NCBI GenBank assembly: GCA_003232445.1
Contig: QIJM01000209.1
Location: 1-9,461, forward strand
Length of the DNA: 9,461 bases
Reading direction: 5' to 3'
Source: Paraglaciecola arctica
GTDB taxonomy: Bacteria; Pseudomonadota; Gammaproteobacteria; Enterobacterales; Alteromonadaceae
Part shown: positions 5,155-9,461 of the stretch, one piece after another
How positions within the stretch are numbered: position 1 is the first letter of the stretch
How the letters are laid out: each line of letters opens with the position of its first letter
Position numbers and translations under genes: made by a program
The notes under the pieces: model-generated
The model's database searches: none
Seen by the model: the letters and a program-made list of their open reading frames with translations, nothing else
Told to the model about the DNA's origin: nothing

Positions 5155-7767
5155 ATGACACCTAAAAATATCGCCAATCAACTGTCTTTAGAGGAACTGC
5201 GAGAGCTTGTTCCTCAGTTGCAACAGATAACGCAAAAATATAAGCGCTCTGAGTCAATTCAAAAGTCGCTTTTTGATATTTCGGAATTAGCTAGTTCAAT
5301 CAATGAGTTATCCAGCCTATACTCTGCAATTCATGACATTGTTGGCGGCTTTATGCCCGCTCAGAATTTCTTTGTAGCCTTTTATGAAGAAGAAAGCGAA
5401 GTCATTGATTTTGTCTATTTTGTCGATGAATTTGATGAGCAAGTGGTTTCACAAGTTTCAGCTGAAGATCTAAAAAATAGTATTACTGGCTACATACTGC
5501 GAACAGGTAACCATTTATTTCTCACCCAAGAAACCTATCAACAACAACTTGTTGACATATCAGTCAAAGATTTAGGTGCGCATCCTGTTGACTGGATCGG
5601 TGTGCCCTTAAAAAGGGGCTCACAAGTTATCGGTGCTATGGTGGTGCAAAGTTATGACGAGTCTATTCGTTATAGTCAGGCTGACTTGGAAATATTACTT
5701 TTTGTTTCTCAGCATATAGTTAACTGCGTTGACAGAGTCAAAAGTCGAGAGCTAACTGAAAAAACTATTCGCCAGCGCACTAAGCAGTTAAGGCAAATCA
5801 ATGATGAATTACAAGAAGAAATCAGTGAAAGGCAAAAAGTAGAATCCTTACAGCAGGCATTGTTTGAAATATCCGAACTTTCAGCTTCAGTAGAAGGAGA
5901 CATGAATGATTTTTATTCCGCCATTCATGACACTTTATCCCGTTTAATTGGCGCGCCTAATTGTTATGTCGCCATGATAGACAATGTTAACCAAGCTCTG
6001 CAGTTCCCCTATTACAAAGACGAAGTACAATCACAAATTGAACCGCGTCCAATGGGCTTAGGTCTCACTGAGTATGTTATCAGGCACGGCAGTGCAGAGT
6101 TGATAGACTCCACTAGAGTGCATCAATTAAGTGAAGCCAATGAACTGTCTGTAAAATTGGCTGAAAGCATGTATCAAAAAGTGAATTCATGGATTGGCTC
6201 GCCACTGATTATAGAGGGTGAAATTTGTGGCGTTATAGCCGTGCAAAGCTACGGCAAGGAAAAGCAATACAACCTTAAAGATTTAGAATTCTTACGTTTT
6301 GTTTCTCACCACATTGCTGTGGCATTAGGCCGTAAACAATCTTCCGATGCAATTAAAGCCTATAACCAAAGGCTTACACAAGAAGTGAAAGAGCGAACAG
6401 AAGAACTCAACAGCACCAACTTATTTCTACAAAAACAAATTGAAGAACGCTTACAAGCACAACAACAGCTTGAACATGACGCGCAACATGATTCGCTAAC
6501 AGGCTTAGCAAATCGCGTTTTATTTAATAGCCGCCTCGAACTGGCACTTGCCAGCAAGCTACGTTATACAGCAAGTAATTATGCGGTAATATTTATTGAT
6601 TTAGACAGATTCAAACAAATTAATGATTCCTTAGGTCACATGGCTGGAGATCTGTTTTTAAAAGAGGTGGCAATTAGAATTGGCTCGTGTATCCGTGGTC
6701 ATGATCTGCTTGCCCGCTTAGGTGGCGATGAGTTTGTTGTACTGTTTGACAATTATGACTCTCCAACCGATATCGAAGAAATATCTGCGCGTATTATCAG
6801 CTCCATTGCCAAACCCTTTAACATCGAAAATAAAGATATGTATTCAGGTGCCAGTATAGGCATCGCCTATATCGAAATTGGCTACCAAACGGCTGACGAA
6901 GTGCTACGAGATGCTGATGCCGCGATGTATCAAGCAAAGTCGTTAGGCCGCGGGCGCTATATTGTTTTTGATAAGACTATGCGAGAAAAGCTGCTCGAAG
7001 AATTGGAAATAGAAGACGAGTTTAGAAAAACACTCAAAGCTAAAGCCTTTGAAAGTTATTCACAGCCAATATTTAATTTCACCAATCAAGAAATAATATA
7101 CGAAGAGTGTTACGTACGTTGGGAGCATTCCAGCATAGGTAAAATTAAGCGAGAGCAATATTGGCAGATTGCCGAACAGTTTGGCCTCATTGTAGAATTT
7201 GACAAGTTCATGCTGACTAAAGCTTGCGAAATACTGCAAGATTGGCAATTGAATGGAGCTGATAATCATAAACGGATTGCGATTAACTTATCCATCCACC
7301 ACCTCACCCAAACATCTTTAGCTAAACAACTGATTGAGCAGGTAAAAGAAGCGGGCGTTGACCCTAAACAATTAGTCATTGAGTTTGATGAAAATGCCCT
7401 AAATCGCCATTCTCAGTTTTTCTTGCCTGCAATTAAAATATTAAAACGCGCAGGGATCACTTTAGTGTTGGATAACTTTGGCAGTGGCTTAGCTTCTTTG
7501 AGCTATTTGTATTCTTATCCTTTTGATTACGTAAAAGTGGATCACTATTTTGTCAAAACGCTGCCTCGTTCTGAACGAAATTTAAAGTTAATTCAGTCTG
7601 TGTTATCTATTTCTGGGCACTTGAAGTTTAAGTTAATCGCCGGAGGCATAGATACCCAAAAACAACATCAAGCATTGCTAGGCGTAGGCTGTGAGTTCGG
7701 CCAAGGTAAGTATTTACAAAAAGCGGAAAAAATTGAACTTGCTCAGATAAAAAATAAAAAAGGTTAG
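5155..7767 (+). CDS. Tandem-GAF GGDEF-EAL protein; intact cyclase, degenerate phosphodiesterase domain
   Basis: The 870-residue protein has no signal peptide or membrane segment and should be a cytoplasmic c-di-GMP enzyme. Two related GAF units occupy about 34-197 and 231-395, each followed by a coiled coil. They share FDISEL/FEISEL, YSAIHD, WIGVPL/WIGSPL and FVSQHI/FVSHHI with an offset of 197-199 residues, so the unit was duplicated. The GGDEF domain (about 440-600) has D482, a perfect GGDEF at 523-527 and the I-site RGHD at 514-517, so it should make c-di-GMP and be product-inhibited. The EAL domain (about 615-860) keeps E651, N711, E743, K794, D796 and Q850. However, EAL reads ECY (651-653), DDFGTG reads DNFGSG (773-778) and the AEGVE motif reads AGGID (829-833). 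Loss of the second metal aspartate and of the EGVE glutamate suggests no phosphodiesterase activity. The start is uncertain: ATG at 5155 is preferred, but TTG at 5149 has AGAAGA about 10 bases upstream. The ligand of the GAF domains is unknown. Confidence 0.92.
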   Translation: MTPKNIANQLSLEELRELVPQLQQITQKYKRSESIQKSLFDISELASSINELSSLYSAIHDIVGGFMPAQNFFVAFYEEESEVIDFVYFVDEFDEQVVSQVSAEDLKNSITGYILRTGNHLFLTQETYQQQLVDISVKDLGAHPVDWIGVPLKRGSQVIGAMVVQSYDESIRYSQADLEILLFVSQHIVNCVDRVKSRELTEKTIRQRTKQLRQINDELQEEISERQKVESLQQALFEISELSASVEGDMNDFYSAIHDTLSRLIGAPNCYVAMIDNVNQALQFPYYKDEVQSQIEPRPMGLGLTEYVIRHGSAELIDSTRVHQLSEANELSVKLAESMYQKVNSWIGSPLIIEGEICGVIAVQSYGKEKQYNLKDLEFLRFVSHHIAVALGRKQSSDAIKAYNQRLTQEVKERTEELNSTNLFLQKQIEERLQAQQQLEHDAQHDSLTGLANRVLFNSRLELALASKLRYTASNYAVIFIDLDRFKQINDSLGHMAGDLFLKEVAIRIGSCIRGHDLLARLGGDEFVVLFDNYDSPTDIEEISARIISSIAKPFNIENKDMYSGASIGIAYIEIGYQTADEVLRDADAAMYQAKSLGRGRYIVFDKTMREKLLEELEIEDEFRKTLKAKAFESYSQPIFNFTNQEIIYEECYVRWEHSSIGKIKREQYWQIAEQFGLIVEFDKFMLTKACEILQDWQLNGADNHKRIAINLSIHHLTQTSLAKQLIEQVKEAGVDPKQLVIEFDENALNRHSQFFLPAIKILKRAGITLVLDNFGSGLASLSYLYSYPFDYVKVDHYFVKTLPRSERNLKLIQSVLSISGHLKFKLIAGGIDTQKQHQALLGVGCEFGQGKYLQKAEKIELAQIKNKKG

Positions 7768-7770
7768 TCG

Positions 7771-9461
7771 CTAGCTCTTATTCATCATGTTACGTAAATT
7801 AGCAATCCCCACTTGAGATTTTTGCTGACGTTCTTGTGTCGATATTTTTGGCTTTTTGTGCTCCCACACCAAATCATCTTGTGGCAATTCGTATAAAAAT
7901 CGACTGGGTTCAGGATTGATCACTTCACCGTATTTACGCCTTTCTTTGACTAACGTCATGAACAAAACTTTTTGCGCACGGGTTATACCCACGTAAGCTA
8001 AACGCCTTTCTTCGTCGATATTATCTTCGTCAATACTGCTTTGATGGGGCAATAATCCCTCTTCCATGCCCACCATGAATACATAGGGGAATTCCAGACC
8101 TTTTGATGAGTGTAAGGTCATCAACTGTACTTGGTCTGTTTCTTCGGTATCTTCGCCCCGCTCCATCATATCGCGCAAAATCAGACGATTAACCACCTCT
8201 TGCAGTGTCATTGGCGGATCTAGTTCGCTACCTTCAAGCATGTCGCTGATCCAGCCAAACAAGGTGCTGATATTCGCCATGCCCATTTCTGCCGCTTTTG
8301 GGCTAGTGCTTGACTCATACAACCACTCCTCATATCCCATGGCTTTGATCATTTCACGAATGGTCGCAATGCCATCACCTCTGACCGCTCTATCCGAAAG
8401 CTCTACTATCCAGCGGCTAAATTGTTCTACCGAGGCTAGTGCCTTGCTCGTTAAAACACTCTGTAAATTGGGATCGAAAGCGGCTTCAAACATAGAAGTG
8501 CGATTGTGATTAGCTAAATTCCCGAGTTTCTCTAAGCTCACTCGACCAATGCCACGAGTAGGCGTATTGATTACTCTCAACAACGCATTGTCATCGTCCT
8601 GATTGACCAAAAGGCGCAGGTAAGCCATGATGTCTTTAACTTCAGTACGACCAAAAAATGACATGCCACCACTAATTTTATAAGGGATACGGTTGCTCAT
8701 AAGCACTTTTTCGAACATGCGGGACTGGAAATTACCTCGATATAAAATCGCATAATCTTTAAATTTTGTGGCCTGCATAAACTTGTGAGCCATCAATTCA
8801 GCTACCACACGCTCAGCCTCGTGCTCTTCATTCTTGGCAATAATCACCTGTAGAGGATCACCATAACCCAACTCAGAAAATAACTTTTTCTCAAACACAT
8901 GGGGATTGTTCTGAATAAGAATGTTGGCACAGTGCAAAATTCGCTCAGACGAGCGATAGTTTTGTTCTAGCTTAATAACTCTTAGTTTTGGGAAATCCGT
9001 TTGTAACAACACTAGGTTTTGCGGTTTTGCGCCACGCCAAGAATAAATAGACTGATCGTCGTCACCTACTACAGTGAATCTAGCTCTTTCGCCAACCAGC
9101 AGTCTAACCAGCTCGTACTGACTCGTATTAGTATCTTGATATTCATCCACCAGCAAATAGCGGATTTTGTTCTGCCATTTTTGTCTGGCTGCCTCATTAT
9201 TTTTTAGCAGTACGGTAGGCAGTAAGATCAAGTCGTCAAAATCTAGTGCATTGTAAGCCCGCAAGTGATTGTAGTAACGCTGGTAGAATCCCGCATGCTC
9301 AACTTCACTGGGAGACAGAGTCCGATGTTTTAAATCTTCTGGTAAAATCAGGTCGTTTTTCCAGTTAGAAATACAACTTTGCAACGAAGACAACAACTCT
9401 TTGTCACCATCAAACTCTACCTCGGTCAAATCTTTGAGCAGCGACATACTGTCTTTATCAT
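7771..9461 (-). CDS. rep: ATP-dependent DNA helicase Rep, partial (N-terminus outside the window)
   Basis: Rep is an SF1A 3'-5' helicase that helps the replisome pass protein roadblocks and restarts stalled forks. The visible part, about 562 residues, matches E. coli Rep (673 residues) along its whole length. Motif II DEYQD is at 9147-9133, motif III GDDDQSIYSWRG at 9066-9031 and motif IV LEQNYRSS near 8970-8949. The 2B region has KISGGMSFFGR, motif V is around TLHSSKGLEFPYVFMVGMEE and motif VI is EERRLAYVGITRAQ (near 8018-7977). EGLLPHQSSIDEDNIDEERR is close to identical to E. coli Rep and separates it from UvrD and PcrA. The frame stays open through the last bases (DKDS before the ATG at 9447), in line with the DDTDQLALLKEL region of Rep. 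About 110 N-terminal residues with the Q motif and Walker A therefore lie beyond the window, and 9447 is not the start. The C-terminal tail ends in NKS and is a few residues shorter than in E. coli. The stop is TAG at 7773-7771. Confidence 0.96.
   Translation of the reverse strand, partial: DKDSMSLLKDLTEVEFDGDKELLSSLQSCISNWKNDLILPEDLKHRTLSPSEVEHAGFYQRYYNHLRAYNALDFDDLILLPTVLLKNNEAARQKWQNKIRYLLVDEYQDTNTSQYELVRLLVGERARFTVVGDDDQSIYSWRGAKPQNLVLLQTDFPKLRVIKLEQNYRSSERILHCANILIQNNPHVFEKKLFSELGYGDPLQVIIAKNEEHEAERVVAELMAHKFMQATKFKDYAILYRGNFQSRMFEKVLMSNRIPYKISGGMSFFGRTEVKDIMAYLRLLVNQDDDNALLRVINTPTRGIGRVSLEKLGNLANHNRTSMFEAAFDPNLQSVLTSKALASVEQFSRWIVELSDRAVRGDGIATIREMIKAMGYEEWLYESSTSPKAAEMGMANISTLFGWISDMLEGSELDPPMTLQEVVNRLILRDMMERGEDTEETDQVQLMTLHSSKGLEFPYVFMVGMEEGLLPHQSSIDEDNIDEERRLAYVGITRAQKVLFMTLVKERRKYGEVINPEPSRFLYELPQDDLVWEHKKPKISTQERQQKSQVGIANLRNMMNKS

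Noticed and set aside
5709..7269. Minus-strand open frames at 5709-5903, 6360-6557 and 7060-7269
   Set aside because: All lie opposite the coiled coils and EAL domain of the GAF-GGDEF-EAL gene; their serine- and cysteine-rich translations are typical of the reverse of coding DNA.
8240..9207. Plus-strand open frames at 8240-8509 and 9019-9207
   Set aside because: They are antisense to rep, which is conserved over its whole visible length.
9445..9447. ATG as the true start of rep
   Set aside because: The frame stays open to the window edge with Rep-like residues, and the Walker A region of the family is not in the window.
1..9461. CRISPR arrays, tRNA, transposon ends, phage or defence genes
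   Set aside because: No regularly spaced direct repeats, cloverleaf, terminal inverted repeats or matching protein motifs were found on reading both strands.

Overview
The window looks like ordinary chromosome from a moderately AT-rich marine-type gammaproteobacterium, probably of the Alteromonadales. This rests on the close match of the right-hand gene to gammaproteobacterial Rep helicase, a cytochrome c5, and two large c-di-GMP signalling proteins of the kind common in that order. The assignment is by recognition, not by a search. No CRISPR array, tRNA, rRNA, insertion sequence, phage gene or defence locus is visible.

Left part (1-3131): a 1024-residue exported, membrane-anchored diguanylate cyclase. 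It carries 14 periplasmic beta-propeller repeats, a Y_Y_Y domain, one transmembrane helix and a GGEEF cyclase domain. The 54 bases before its start are open in the same frame and resemble a fragment of a PhnD-type phosphonate-binding protein, possibly a gene remnant. Middle left (3132-4392): a minus-strand periplasmic PQQ-dependent aldose/sorbosone-type sugar dehydrogenase that is broken by an internal deletion and frameshift at about 3932-3937. The loss appears to cover the segment holding the catalytic histidine.

Middle (4393-5081): a divergent promoter region, then a small periplasmic cytochrome c5 with its own promoter candidate and a good rho-independent terminator. Middle right (5155-7767): a soluble protein with two tandemly duplicated GAF-plus-coil units, an intact GGDEF domain and an EAL domain in which several catalytic residues are replaced. 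Right end (7771-9461): rep, on the minus strand, running off the window so that its N-terminal Walker A part is not seen. Its stop lies 3 bases from the stop of the GAF-GGDEF-EAL gene.

The genes do not form one pathway. Two are independent c-di-GMP synthases, one reading a periplasmic signal and one a cytoplasmic signal, and both have an intact I-site for product inhibition. The cytochrome c5 and the broken sugar dehydrogenase are divergent neighbours and both periplasmic redox proteins; any functional link is inference. The most useful observations are the inactivated sugar dehydrogenase, the degenerate EAL domain beside an intact GGDEF, and the possible PhnD remnant at the left edge. I did not find a clearly new system.
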